A stretch of 64,000 nt of DNA from Lophium mytilinum (GCA_010093605.1 MU004204.1:208105-272104), one strand, 5' to 3'. Counted from the stretch's first letter, positions 36,292-48,174 are shown. Notes: generated by a model not told the origin, from the letters alone. Numbers and translations: made by a program.

Positions 36292-36648
36292 TTTGGTGGT
36301 ACGCAAACGTTTGTTTATTTGTTGCAAGTCGCGAGTTGGAGATAAGTCGGCTTTAACTATCGGTCTTGGCAAATACGAAAACGGAACAGCCTTTCACTGA
36401 ATCATCACTTGAACATAGCATGTAAAGCCTTTGATGCTGTAGTTTGTATTTGGTTCGACGTCAGTTGTGAACTATGATCACCATCGCAAGCGACACTGTC
36501 CTTTCCCCTCATCTATGAACCAGAGAAGCAAACTTGCCTCCCGTGTGAATTGGATATCGCTGTGCTATCGCACAAAATCATTGCCCCCAAACTCCGTGGC
36601 TGTCGTCCATGCCCCATGCTGTCGTGATGTCGTGTCGTGGTGTGGATA

Positions 36649-37437
36649 TCAGAGACTACCACGACGTGCAGGGAAGGCGACACCTTCCACGGCGGGATAG
36701 TCGACGAACCAGCTCACTCGTTCTTGACCCAGACCGTTGACAAGTCCGCATGGCAGCTGATGACCCTCCTCCGTATCAAATATCTGCCTCATGATCTCCT
36801 TCTTGCCAGCACCAGTAGCAACGAATCCGATCTTGATGCCGTGTCCGGCAACGGGAAGAGAGAGGGTGATTCGCTTCGGCGGGGGCTTTGGAGAGTCGCT
36901 GATCGGAAGAACCCACGCACTGTCGTCTCGTAGAAGAGGGGAGCCCGGGAACAAGCTGCAGGTATGGCCGTCGGGACCGCAACCGAGAAGGAGTAGGTCG
37001 AACATTGGGGTCCTAACGCTATCTCTGGCGGCGAATGACCGCACCAGGGTCTGCTCGTACTGATCGGCCATTTCCTGGATATCGTCCAGATACTTCACAT
37101 CAATCGGATGCACGATGGGAGTGCCTAGCTCCGTCGGGATCTTGTCGAGCAATTCCTCCTTGACAGCCTTGTAGTTGCTATCATCATGATCGAGAGGTAC
37201 CGCACGTTCGTCAGCGAAGAAAATCTCCCATTTCGAGAAATCGAGAGGATTGTCGCCATCGACCTTTCCGAGCAGTGCCTTTGCGAGGACTTTGGGAAGA
37301 GATCCGCCAGAGACGCCGACCCTGAAGATGCCGTGACGGTCGAGTGCGGAATTTTGGGCGTCAATGACGAACGCGCGGAGACCGACTGCGAGCTCATCGG
37401 CCGTGTTGAAGGCAAAGAGATTTGGAGGCTTTCCCAT
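36649..37437 (-). CDS. 6-phosphogluconolactonase
   Basis: Single exon, 262 aa, the usual length. It hydrolyses 6-phosphogluconolactone to 6-phosphogluconate, the second step of the oxidative pentose phosphate pathway in the cytosol, feeding NADPH supply. Family motifs are clear: RVGVSGGSLPKVLAKAL (substrate phosphate binding), WEIFFADERAVP, DDSNYKAVKEELLDK and DLLLLGCGPDGHTCSLFPGS with the catalytic-site histidine, plus a late SLPVAGHGIKIGFVATGAGK segment. The start MGKPPNLFAF gives a complete domain. It corresponds to the yeast SOL proteins. Confidence 0.96.
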   Translation of the reverse strand: MGKPPNLFAFNTADELAVGLRAFVIDAQNSALDRHGIFRVGVSGGSLPKVLAKALLGKVDGDNPLDFSKWEIFFADERAVPLDHDDSNYKAVKEELLDKIPTELGTPIVHPIDVKYLDDIQEMADQYEQTLVRSFAARDSVRTPMFDLLLLGCGPDGHTCSLFPGSPLLRDDSAWVLPISDSPKPPPKRITLSLPVAGHGIKIGFVATGAGKKEIMRQIFDTEEGHQLPCGLVNGLGQERVSWFVDYPAVEGVAFPARRGSL

Positions 37438-38433
37438 TGTTGCGGTGCGGATCGAGGATGAGATGGTGTGGTACGTGTAAGTTGTTCAGGGTAAAGTGGA
37501 AGTGGGATGGTGGGAGGGAAATGTGGTGGATGATCGCCCTACAACTTTGACATCACAAACCGGCGGGGAGGGCGGCCCTCGCGCGAAACATCTTCGGCAA
37601 ATCACAGCACAGCCCAATCACCACACACCCGCCGTGACGGTAAGCTGTCTTCGGGCATCTATGGGTCACTGAAGGATCCAAACGGATTCACTCCGTCGAA
37701 GCCCGCAGACGGCCCGGATTCCGGTCTGTGAAAGCTTGTCTTTGGTGGCAGGAGCCTTCACGGTGGCCTCTATGGGACGCACAAAGCGCTGCCCTCTCAA
37801 ATTGATATCTGCATAGTGGGGCATGATCTTTCGTATGTCTGCATGCTCGTACATCACCCCAGGCCTTCTATGGATAACAACCTAGAAGCACATTTCTGCC
37901 TAGCAGGCGAGGCGCATGGTGGCACAGGTGTGCAGTGGCTTAGATTAGGTAGATCAATCGTTCCGCGGAGTTTAGGAGTCCACTAAATCAGCCGATTTGA
38001 TATCCATGGTTTGCGTGTACCGGAGCCTCCATAGAACTGGAACTATGACTCCATAACCCGATTTCCGGGATACAATTTACAGCTGATAAACAGACGACAT
38101 CCGTACCAAGCTTCAGGCTTTCACATGACTTGATGAGAGCACCTATTTCCGAAGACTTTTATTTTGTGACCTAATGTAGTAATTTTAAAGCAAATTGTTT
38201 TCAGCGTCTAGATGCAGTACCCCTTAAGGCAACCTTCAATTAAGAGCATGCTCTTAAGAGTCTAGAGTTCCCTAGGAAGATGGCTGTTGGTTCCCTTCAG
38301 CTCCTGATAGGGCGGTATATAGTTTTGTGTAGTCAACGCCCTGTGTGAACGCCGACTCCCAACTGTTGCTTTGCTAAGGCACCTGTACTACAACTATATC
38401 TACCAGCCGTGACAAGATCATGCAACCTACAGT
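37438..38433. other. Interval between 6PGL promoter and DUF4385 gene
   Basis: The left part is the promoter and leader of the 6PGL gene. An AT-rich stretch lies at about 38140-38260, containing an 18-bp perfect palindrome, ttaagagcatgctcttaa, at 38240-38257. No gene or RNA is supported. Confidence 0.45.
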
Positions 38434-39031
38434 TTATGTAGGCCGGCTCTCTTTCAATCGCTCAGTCTTCTGCCACTCCTTCAGCTCAGCCTGGAACACC
38501 TCTTTCCTTGCCAAATATCCCTCGTGCTTCCGGCACCTATTCCACACCTCCCTAAACAACTCCGATGCCTCCAGCTTCTCAGCCGCGCCCTTATGCGTCC
38601 CACTCTTCGCCAACTCTTCCCCAGTGTCTTTATCATACTTCCTCCCGCCCGCATGATTCGCATACCGTTTCGCACGCGTCATGCCCTGCAATCATCAGCG
38701 TGAGCATCACCGTCTAAGAATGCATTGTGACCAGAGTGAAGCCCAGGCATCATATATCCAGAGAGAGGCAGTGTGAACACACCATTTGTAGAAACTTCCG
38801 GCACATATCCATACCCACAAAGTCGCCCGCCTCGTCGTATGCCTCAAACCGCTCCCATATATCCTGGGCGCTTTTCCGTGCGAGAGTAGGCGTACGGAAG
38901 CGCCAGAGGGGGAGTATGGTGGATTTGTAGGGCTCGAAAGTCAGGACGCCTTGTTCACCGCGGCCGATGCGGTAGCTCATGCGGAGAGCTTTCGAGGTGG
39001 AGGAACTGGTAGGGGGAGGTGTATGCTTCAT
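38434..39031 (-). CDS. DUF4385 domain protein
   Basis: The model is complement(join(38434..38685,38783..39031)), 166 aa, with a 97-bp GTGTGT...GCAG intron. The protein matches DUF4385 nearly end to end: SYRIGRGEQGVLTFEPYKS, LPLWRFRTPTLA, DDFVGMDM-like GDFVGMDMCRKFLQM, then GMTRAKRYANHAGGRKY and a charged helical tail. This family is widespread in bacteria and also occurs in fungi; its function is unknown. I chose ATG 39031 (TTCACAATGAAG), which gives the usual length. The same frame stays open to about 39223 and beyond, and extra 5' exons near 39191-39424 can be drawn in frame, so a longer N terminus is possible. A MITE lies upstream. Confidence 0.8.
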
Positions 39032-39478
39032 TGTGAATTGTATATCGAGACATGGACATTCATCGGTAGGAAGTATATAGGTGAAACTACATGTTGAAGC
39101 ACTTCCGTCGAGGGCAAAGATGTGATGTTGGCGGTCATTAAAGGCCTGGGTCGGGAGGGCTTTTAGCGTCTCCGCATGACGCAATGCAAGTCTGTAGTTA
39201 CACGTATCAGCATCAAGTTCCAATATTTCGAAGAGAGAAAGCTGATTGCTTTGGAGGGTTACCTGAACGCGAAGCAGTTGGGCGCGAAGGTTAGCCTGTA
39301 GTAGTCGTGACGCGTTGTGCCTACAACATCAACAACGAGTTGCAGTCAGGGATAAATCCTAGAGCATGGAGACTATGGAGTGGCTAAAAGCAGCATCACT
39401 CGAACAGGAGAGCACGGTATGCATTCGTTTTTTTCGGTGTCGAAGATGGGTAACAGGAGCATAAAGCGGTACCTAGGG

Positions 39479-40063
39479 CTAGGAGGTGAGTGATCTTATT
39501 TTACCTACGGCCAAGACACGCTAAGCCGGGCCCCCCAAGCAACATCTCACCATCCGATGTTGCTCCGACTTGCACAAATTGTCTTAGGAAAACACCGGGA
39601 GGGTGCTCTAAGACAGGTGGCTATTATCTTCCAAGCACTATAATATATAGCTAGGTAGTAGAGAGTTAGCTCTAAGCAAGCCTCTATACTCTCTTAAGAG
39701 AGGGGGTGCTAAGGTCTATCTTACTAAGGTCTATAGTAGCTTTATAGTGTGCTGCCGTAGATAGTTGCACCTTCATATTGAATATGCTGGCTAGATAGAC
39801 ATATTCTAACGGCAGGCCTAGGGTTCTTTTAATCTGGGGGGCAGATAATACCTTAAAGAACCTCTAGCGCAGTGGTAGTAGTGACAAACTAAGGCGGTAG
39901 ATAACAATCTCTTACTACGGAGACGCGTCCTTGTCGGAAACAACGCGCAGGTGGTGATGCATGGAATATCTCTGCATAGATTTATGCGCTGCTAGGCCCC
40001 CCTTGCAAGTGCCCCGCGCCGGTGTTCTTGGCCGTAGGTAAAATAAGATCACTCCTAGGAGGT
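39479..40063. mobile_element. Mutator-like MITE (non-autonomous DNA transposon)
   Basis: The element spans 39488-40054 (567 bp) and carries 29-bp perfect terminal inverted repeats at 39488-39516 and 40026-40054, starting GAGTGATCTTATTTTACC. It is flanked by a 9-bp direct duplication, ctaggaggt, at 39479-39487 and 40055-40063. A 9-bp target duplication with such TIRs fits Mutator-like (MULE) elements; hAT elements usually make 8 bp. The interior has no transposase ORF and is AT-rich in the middle with short local repeats (ctaaggtctat). Intact TIRs and duplication indicate a fairly recent insertion. It sits just upstream of the DUF4385 gene and about 200 bp before another gene on the other side. 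Confidence 0.9.
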
Positions 40064-40261
40064 AGCTGTCATGCGGCGAAGCCCACCAGCCGCCCCGCCT
40101 CCTTGCAAGCCGATCCCGATCATCCACTCAGCTATGACCAATGGCACTTTCGTCCTCAGGGCAACGATTGTCGTACATTTCTTCGGCCGGCTCAGCAGTC
40201 CTAGGCTTATATTCATTGCAGTCAACTGATTGTAACGATCCGGCTTGCGGACGACTAAGCA

Positions 40262-41541
40262 ATGGCAAAACTGCTGGTCGCTACAACAACACGACTGATA
40301 CTGCGTCGGACACGAGCTACACAACTCAAAACACTCCACACTAGCATTACTTCGAAACCCCAGAGCCGAAAGAACCGTCACTATTCTCCGTACCTAATCA
40401 AACCCATAGATATCACCTGGTGAGTTCAGTTCTTTCCATTTCTCCTCATCATCTGTACTGACTTCTCAGGGACAAATGGGATGGGAAAACCTGGGACTCC
40501 ATGAGCTGGGTCTGGGGTACACGACGCCGAAAGGAGAGCCTGGACGAGGACATCAGAAAGCTCGAAGAAGCGAAATACCTCTTCGACTCGGGACCCATAG
40601 ACAAACAACAAATCCGACAATATGAAATCGCTATACTGCGGGGTCAACTCGCTTCTTCACAATATTCCGATAGATTCTCTCGCATCGCGGATGATTTTTC
40701 AATCATTCTACGCCTCCTGAATACTTCTAGATTTAGCCAGTTGAGATACTTAGTGGGAAGAGCTGACATTAATGACCGCTTCGACCTCATGGTGGCTATC
40801 AAACGGTTTAGGGCGTTTTCTGACTGCACTTACATGCAAGATATCAACCCTATATTCTACCGCGAGAGATTAGCTTACGAAAAAGCAAACTCCTAAAGAG
40901 GCTTTGAGGAGGACTTCATACGGTTGGAAATCATGCATATCCAGTTCGACCTGCAGCAACCTTACGCCAACAAGAAGGATCTTAAATGGAGACTAAAGGA
41001 ACAGAAAGAGCGCCACAGGAGAATCGCGAAGGAAAAAACACACTTCGTTATCCAGAGCCGTCTAAATGAGCGTTCACAGGACCGAAGACGCCTTTTACTT
41101 TACGCAGCCACAGATGCTATTTGGCACCAGATTGTTACAATTAGTCCATTAGCGATCAGTACCATAAACGTCGCCAAAACAATTTCGAAATACCAGGTGC
41201 GCAACCAGGCTGGCCGTATCTGGAAAACAACAGTAATTGTGAACCTGATGGGTACGGTTGCTAGTTTACAACAGATAAGAAGTGATCTTACTAGGGACTT
41301 GAGAGGTTTAACACTAAGCATCGCGTACAACATCATGGGCATGTCAGATTCTGAGGTAGAAGAGGCTATTGACTCTGCGGAGATACGGGGCAAGCATCAT
41401 CAAACAAGGCTTGCAGAGCTTCAGAAAACAGAACCAGTTCGTCGCAAGCACCCCTCGGACCTACCCCGTCAGATGCCAAAATGTCAGGGAGGGTCGCTTG
41501 AGGGCTCGGGCAGTCGCACTGTCAAATTCCACTCGATTTGA
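40262..41541 (+). pseudogene. Unknown two-exon gene interrupted by one in-frame stop
   Basis: Exon 1 is 40262-40419 and exon 2 starts at 40470, with a 50-bp GTGAGT...CTCAG intron; joining gives ITWDKWDGKTWDSMSWVWG. The frame continues to a TAA at 40894-40896 (194 aa) and then stays open in the same frame for another 214 codons to 41541, with similar composition on both sides. The N terminus (MAKLLVATTRLILRRTR) is basic and could be a mitochondrial presequence. The region after the stop is helical and includes LLLYAATDAIWHQIVT. No family recognised. The stop has no nearby intron signals to remove it, so this is a disabled gene, a truncated protein, or a sequence error. An in-frame TAA just before ATG 40262 supports the start. 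Confidence 0.55.
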
Positions 41542-42484
41542 TGTTATTGCCAATGGTATAAAACTATCAAGATCTCAGTAGTAGTTCAGAGTGCCAGCCC
41601 AGGAAGGCTTCAACATGGTTCTAGTGTTTCTATACCGTCGACTACAACGCAGTGTTTTATAAGCACCTGCCGCGCGTCAAAATGGTTCTTTCCTCGTCTA
41701 TCAGGAGACCTGACAAATTTAAAACATAGTATTTCCCTACAATCTTCGGGTCAAACATGCTGCATTCCCATCGTCGAACGCATGTTGTGTAGCTAGATGA
41801 AGGCTGATTGGTTCACTGTCGGAGCAGCCTTGCCTGGGTCTTTCTGAATGCTGTGGAGGCCCCGCAGTTTTATTCGAGCTGCAGGGTCTCTACAGTGCAT
41901 AGAAGGTGTCACCTGTCAGCCAAAGGTTTTGGCGGGGCAAGTACGAAACGTCATGCTACATGCGGACACAACATTAATTGGACTGGGCTTTCCACTTCTG
42001 CTGATCCCACAAGTCTTCAAACAAACGACTTGCGGGCATATATACATCTGACTCATCGCTCCCGTGCATACGCTCAGCTCTTCTTCGAAATTCCAGAGCA
42101 GCTCTATAAACCTGTCTCGCGCCCTAAGCTTGATCTCTCGCATCGACCCCAAATCCGACCACAAATCTCAACCGCGAAACCCGAATTCTTCTGCATGATC
42201 CAGATCTTCGAGTCCGCCCTTTAATTATCTTCGTCTTCGAGTGGAAGTACAAAAACACGACAGTCTCGCACTGTCCGGACTGTCCGCACTTCATCCCAGC
42301 CAGCAAGCTTCATCGACCCTATTTCACTATTTTTTCGCACCAAACCTCAACCTCCACGCTTCAATTTCTACTCTTCATTTTCAGACTCCCCTTTCTTCAG
42401 TCCTACGACCTTGACCGTCTTCGACCCATCTGAAAAGTCCGCCGTCCTCAGCACCACTCCTCCTGTCCCCCAACACGCATCAAA
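41542..42484. other. Interval before the GNAT gene
   Basis: This holds the promoter and pyrimidine-rich leader of the acetyltransferase gene (ctattttttcgc, ctttcttcagtcc). No other gene, repeat or RNA gene is supported. Confidence 0.4.
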
Positions 42485-43375
42485 ATGACCGAATGGCTAA
42501 GCCGCTGTGACCGCCCCGGCCAAACACTGGCCCAATGGGACCCCACAAAGCGCTACAACTTCCAACCGGACTCAATCCCCTCCATCTTCAAAGACGCCAT
42601 GTCAATCCGCGAAGCCGTCTACGTCGACGAGCAATCCGTGCCCCTGGCCCACGAACTCGACGACGACGACCCCCGCAGCTTCCACTTCGTCATGTACGCC
42701 TCCATCGCTACCAAAGGCGCCTCCGCCAGCTCGCACCCCGCCGTATCCGCAGCAGAAGAAGAGCGCCGGCGCTCGATCCCGTCGGCTGTGCGCACGCCCA
42801 TTGCCACGATCCGGCTGATCCCGCCCCCGCATGGTCCCAATCCGTACAAAGAAGATCAAAAGAAGCATGAGCACCCGCACCCATGCTCGGCTCCTACTTC
42901 GCCAACGGGCGACGAGCACCCCGTCGAGCCGTATATCAAGCTAGGCCGGCTGGCGACGCTGAAGACGTTCCGCGGCGGGGGCCTGTCGCGGCAGCTGATC
43001 CGCGCGGCGCTGGACTTTGCGGCCGCGAACCCGGACCTCATCCTTGCACCGCGGTCGCCGGTGGCGCAGGAGCGGCTGAATCTGGAGCGGGTGGGGAGTC
43101 ATGAAGAGAAGGAGGAGAGCAAGGGGTGGCAGGGGCTGGCGATGGTGCATGCGCAGGCGATTGTGGAGGGGCTGTGGAGGCGGCATGGGTTTGAGGAGGA
43201 GCTTTTGAGGGAGGATGGGACGGTTGAGATACCGAAGGAGGAGAGGTGGTGGGAGGAAGGGATGGAGCATTTGGCGATGTGGTGTAGGGTGCCGATTACG
43301 CATGGGAAGAAGACGCAGACGTTGGGGGGGAAGGAGGGGAAGAGTGAGTTTCAGATGGATTGGGAGAACCTTTAG
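42485..43375 (+). CDS. GNAT-family N-acetyltransferase
   Basis: Single exon, 296 aa. The fold is read from FKDAMSIREAVYVDEQSVPL, RTPIATIRLIPPP (the beta strands and acidic/His substrate side), IKLGRLATLKTFRGGGLSRQLIRAALD (the acetyl-CoA pyrophosphate loop region with R/Q-x-x-G-x-G/A character) and a late VEGLWRRHGFEEE segment, the standard C-terminal GNAT strand-helix. This type acetylates small amines or metabolites; similar fungal proteins are often annotated as glucosamine-phosphate acetyltransferase-like, but the substrate here is unknown. Two Ser/Glu-rich insertions (about 85-100 and 115-135) lengthen it relative to the ~150-residue core. Coding sequence is strongly GC-rich, giving long antisense ORFs that are shadows. 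Confidence 0.88.
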   Translation: MTEWLSRCDRPGQTLAQWDPTKRYNFQPDSIPSIFKDAMSIREAVYVDEQSVPLAHELDDDDPRSFHFVMYASIATKGASASSHPAVSAAEEERRRSIPSAVRTPIATIRLIPPPHGPNPYKEDQKKHEHPHPCSAPTSPTGDEHPVEPYIKLGRLATLKTFRGGGLSRQLIRAALDFAAANPDLILAPRSPVAQERLNLERVGSHEEKEESKGWQGLAMVHAQAIVEGLWRRHGFEEELLREDGTVEIPKEERWWEEGMEHLAMWCRVPITHGKKTQTLGGKEGKSEFQMDWENL

Positions 43376-44158
43376 GGGGTTGGTTCCGGGTGTGAGGGTC
43401 TTTCGGCCCTTTGATAGATGGGAAAAGGGTACAACATAACTTATGATTTCGATGCCCCATTCGCTGCATCGTGATATTCGGGGCTTGATAGCAATGACTT
43501 GTCTGGCCTGATATGATGCATCCCGATCTGGGCATGGCTTCTGTATTGATGGTGACAGCGTTGAAGTAGCTTTGATGTACTGCACACATGTGTAAATACT
43601 GAACTTTCGACCCCAAGACATCTAATATACATCTAGTCCATTTTACATCCTTGACAGCATATCATATATACTTATCTACCACTGTCTATACAATACCATC
43701 ACTCCTACAGTTTCAATATTTCAGTATCCAAAATGGGAGCACTAGCCCATAGTGAGTCCTGATTGGCTTCGGCGGGATAAGGAGGCGTGCAGAGGCGAGC
43801 GAGTGATATGAGAGGGCCAAAATCTCATACTCTGCTTAATATTAGAACCTCGCCACTACGTTTATAACAAAATATCAAGCACACAGAGACAACCCCGATT
43901 TATTCACAGCAACGCACCCCCACAATGTCAAGGTCTCACTCTCACATTTCAGACTACTGAATTTCATATACTATAGACATCAAGACCCCATCACGGCCAC
44001 AATCAGGACTTCACCCCAACGTCGCTCACACTATACGGCGCCATCAAAAAACCCACAGCGTGGTCCCAAAATCCAACTCCCAGTGTCAAGCCCAACCCCA
44101 GCGTTAATCAAAATAACAACCTCTCCATCCCATCGGCCCTCCAGCCTCCGGGCAACCC
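43376..44158. other. Convergent interval between GNAT and alcohol oxidase genes
   Basis: About 780 bp contains the 3' ends of both genes. No ORF with family resemblance, repeat or RNA gene is visible. Confidence 0.4.
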
Positions 44159-46704
44159 CTACAACCTCGCCCCCTCCTCCCTCCTCAACCCCTTCGCGAT
44201 CCCCCTCGACACCCAATCCGAAATCGCCATATTCGTCACCATCGGATTGACCCCACTGGCACTCGGAAACACACTCGCATCACTCACATACAACCCCTCG
44301 GTCCCCCAAACCTTCCCCCTCGGACCCACCACACTGCCATTCTCGCTCGGCCCCATGCGACACGTCCCCATCTGGTGCGCGCACACGAACTGCGTCTGCG
44401 GCGCCGGCAAGCCATGCTTCCTGAGCGCATCCAACCACTCATTGAAACCAAGATCGTTGATACCCGCCTCATCCACCTCTGCATCGAGCGCGGAGGGAGC
44501 ACGGGAGCGAATAAACGGCTCCACGCCCGGCAGCGCCGCAAAGATCTCGCTCGCGCCGGCCGCGTACTGGATCTTCGCGAGCCCAACGAGGCCCGCGACG
44601 ATGTTCGCCTTATCGAACGCACTCGTCGAGTACGCGATGCGCACGCGGCCGTCCACAGGATCCGGGTACACGTAGCCGGTGTCGCGGTCGCGGCAGATGG
44701 CGATGTAGCCGGCCATGTGTTTCATCCGCGCCGCGGACATCTTGTAGTCCAGCCCGGAGTTCCAAGGGAGGAAGGTTAGGAAAGAGGAGGGGATCATGTT
44801 TGTGGCTTCGAGCTTGCAGCCGTGGCCGCGGCCGTCGAGGTTCTCGAATTCGTTGCACACGGATGTAAGGATGCCGCCTTCCCAGGGGCGGACTTCGGAG
44901 GGGTAGACGGCGCCGAGCATGCAGACGGGGTGGAGGTAGAGGTTGCGGCCGATTTGCTTGTTTTTGAGGCCGGAGCGGAGGAGGATTAGGGGGGATTGCA
45001 TCGTACCCGCTGAGACTATTACTCGTTTGGCACGAATGATGACCTCCCGTTTGGTAGTTGGGGGCCCTGAGACGCCGCCGTTGAGGTCGCGAGACGCCCA
45101 GATGCCTTTGACGCCGATTGCAGTCTGTTTGCCGTTCCTAGATTCGAAGAGAACCTTTTCAGCGTCGAAGCCTTCCATGAACTTAGCGCCGGCTCGGGAG
45201 GCGTCCGGGAGCCATGAGACGGCGGGACCTTGTTTCTCACAGGAACCGCATCCGAAGGTGCAGTGGCCGCAGTAGTGAGTGCTTCCGCCTGTGTTTTGCG
45301 GAACTGCTTTGTGGGCCCAGCCAAGCTTGCGAGAGCCTTCTAATAAAGCCCTGTTGGAGAAATTTTGGTTCACGTGGTCGGCTGAAACACCCATACGCTC
45401 GCAGACTCGGTCTAGGGATGTCTGATACTCTGCTGACGTGAAAAAAGGGAGACCTCGATCTGCCCATTCTTTACGAACGTAGCCTTGTGTTTGCAAGCTA
45501 GCGGACCAGTTGACTGTACCTCCTCCGCCCCAAGTCTGGCCTGTAATCACACTTACGGAAGTATCATCGGCTGGTCATGATCAGCAACGAGTTCGCTGAG
45601 CGTGAAAGCTGCGATACTCACTGGCTAGATATGCAGCATCTGTGAATAAATGGCTCCAACCTTCCGCTTCAGTCATAGGGAAATGTTCTGGACTCCAGTA
45701 GTACGACTTTTCAACTACTATCACTCGATTTCCAGCTTCTGCAAGGTTCTTTGCACATACACCTCCGCCACACCCACTCCCTATAATTACAATATCTGTT
45801 TCAAGCATTTCAGGCCCGACGCCAGGCGGGACTTGAATAAAATCGTAGGGAAAGCTTTCACCTGGTTTCATGTTGATAGGACCACGGGGCACACCGAGGA
45901 CGGTACGGATGGTAGGGCTGATTTTGCACCATGTCTGCTTTGTGAGCAATGTTAACGATCGGTGTACTTTTCTTAGTAGTGGTAGTCTAGCAGCTTTCCA
46001 GCCTATGATGATGGATTCCCGGATGTGCGCTGGTTGGTCTCCAAATGGGGTGACGTATCCTGTGAGCAAGAGAGAGCCGGCACGAGTGCTAGTGGGCGTT
46101 AGCTGATATGATTTAGCGTTTTGATACTTCTTGCACATGAGATATGTAAGAAAGGTAAGATTGAATTCGAGAACTGTGAAAAAAAGATCATGCCTCAGGC
46201 CCAACTTTGGTAGAAAGATCACAAACCGAGATTTCACCCCGTAAAAAGGCTTGTACTCGTCGACAAATTACTGTGTGCACATACAGACTGCGAGATGATC
46301 GGAAGGCAACCTCAAAAACTTGCCACTTACTTTAGAACATTCAACACCATCCTCAACTCATCCCTCGCCTGCTGCGACAAATACTGCCCCACAATCCTTG
46401 TAAACGCCTCTCTGAAAGCCGGACTCGACGACGCGCTCTCCTTCAAATACGCCTCCAGCACCACCTCATCCGTCCCCTTGGGCGCAAGCTCCCTCAACGT
46501 ACTCAGCGCAGTGGAGTACGCGTTATCCGGCACCGCTAGCTCCAGCCTCGGCCGCGCTTTCGTCACCGGCTGGATAGCAGGAATGACCGCATCAGCAATC
46601 GCAAGAAGCGTCTTCCATTGCGGTGCTGCCAGAGGATCGATCTCTGGGAGCGGAGGAAGCGGCGCCTGCTTGGGGGATATGGGTTCGACGGGTGAGGCGG
46701 CCAT
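44159..46704 (-). CDS. Long-chain fatty alcohol oxidase (GMC oxidoreductase)
   Basis: The model is complement(join(44159..45570,45622..46088,46331..46704)), 750 aa, the normal length for FAO enzymes; introns are 51 and 242 bp. It oxidises long-chain fatty alcohols to aldehydes with O2, producing H2O2, as part of alkane and wax-alcohol use, typically in peroxisomes or the ER. The FAD dinucleotide-binding motif is IVIIGSGCGGGV at about 224-235. GMC features follow: GQTWGGGGTVNWSASL, THYCGHCTFGCGSCEKQG, VIVSAGTMQSPLIL, and the C-terminal HQMGTCRMGPSENGSVV and DASVFPSASGVNPMVTNMA. Residues 1-125 form the conserved FAO N-terminal region. The C-terminal tripeptide ARL resembles a peroxisomal PTS1 signal. 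Confidence 0.93.
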
Positions 46705-48174
46705 ATTTCGCTAAACGCTATCTTGTAGCTAGGGACGTGGCTCCGAGCCCATAAGATGAGTGATGTTTGGAGATGAAAGTGATAATTGAACTCTGTTAAG
46801 GAATTGGAAGTCCGAGGATGTACTGTAGATGCCCCAGCATCAATGGGTATGAGCGCATCTTGTTAGCTGCTGATTGGATCCCCGCGTTTTCACAAGCCCA
46901 CCGTCTGCAAGGAGCAAGACGGGTCGGTAGATCATCTGCTGTTCTGAATGTTATGTGAGGCCCGTTTCGTAACGGCCGTTTCCGAGGAGATCCAGCGCCA
47001 GCGAACAAAGAAATGCCGATGCTCCACTGCATTTACTAAAGGGCTAAAGGCCCACTCATGTAAGTTTAGCATCGGAGCGGCACACTCTAGCTTTATACTT
47101 TGGTGTTCATATATGCCCGTTGCTGACGAGCACTGAAATAGGTAATCTTCATCAGATCGGCGACTCCCTAAAACCATGTACGGTTCTGATCTTTCACGGA
47201 TTATTGAAAGAGTACTATGTAGTAAGAACTCCCCCTCCTTGTCAAGGCGATGATCTACTTTACCTAGGCACAACAGGGTGGTCAGTGTGCCAGTGGCTAG
47301 CTGATCGTTTTGGCTAGTGGGCGAGCGGCAGACCGAGGCATGATGTCGCCGAGGGGCCCGCGCCGGGGAAAGCCAAGCCACCTTGGATAAAAGGAGAAAG
47401 ACGGGAGAGTAGCAACGCGCTTGGCCCGTGATTTTGCCGTGGGGCTGTTTTCACGTGGCGCGGATGAATTACATCGGGACGCTTGGACGGTGGGACTTTT
47501 TACGGACGTATTGCAGAGTGGTAGGAGCTTCGGACTTGACGACTTCTCTTCCACGAAGCAGAGCAATGATCAAATTGCATTCATGTTGACTTTATAAGAA
47601 CAGCACCTTGAAAAGAGGGCGAAGCCAAATACGCATGACCGAATATCTTCTGCCGCCTCTCACACTAGAGCGTGGATAGATGATGTATTCATGTATACAC
47701 ACCTCCCTCTGTAATAGCTTGCTGTGGGATAGCTATATATTCGTATAGCAACAACGCTTAGCACAACTTTATAGAACCTTACTATTCGGACAATACCCTT
47801 CCTCATCTGTGATTACGTAGAGTAACTACCGGTCGCATGGCTTACCTTCACTAATAGCGCTACTAGAACCTACTCCACATCATCTCATTCTACTGCGCAA
47901 CGCTTTTCTTTTATTTCTATATATCTGGACTTTTATTTAAGATGTAGTTACACTTACAGCACTATAAACTTTAGAAGTCTTATACCGCAAATCGGTAATA
48001 ACATAAGCATAAGAGGAGTAGAGTAAATACTCGCTTCTTCAAGAAAAGCGCGATGCGCTATCATGCTGTAAATCGCGCCTCTCCGCTCCTGCCAATACTC
48101 GGTGGCCTGTTGCCGCATTCGTCATTTCCTAGCCTCCGTTTTTCATCACTCGTTACATTTCATCTCACTCACCA
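46705..48174. other. Gene-free interval, AT-rich towards the right
   Basis: The left side is the alcohol oxidase promoter. From about 47680 to 48050 the sequence is AT-rich with many ta-rich stretches, in contrast to both sides. ORFs at 46932-47381 and 47297-47566 have no support. This marks the start of an accessory-looking segment that runs to about 51 kb. Confidence 0.4.

Noticed and set aside
46932-47381. 149-codon minus-strand ORF upstream of the alcohol oxidase
   Set aside because: No family resemblance and no coding-type composition.
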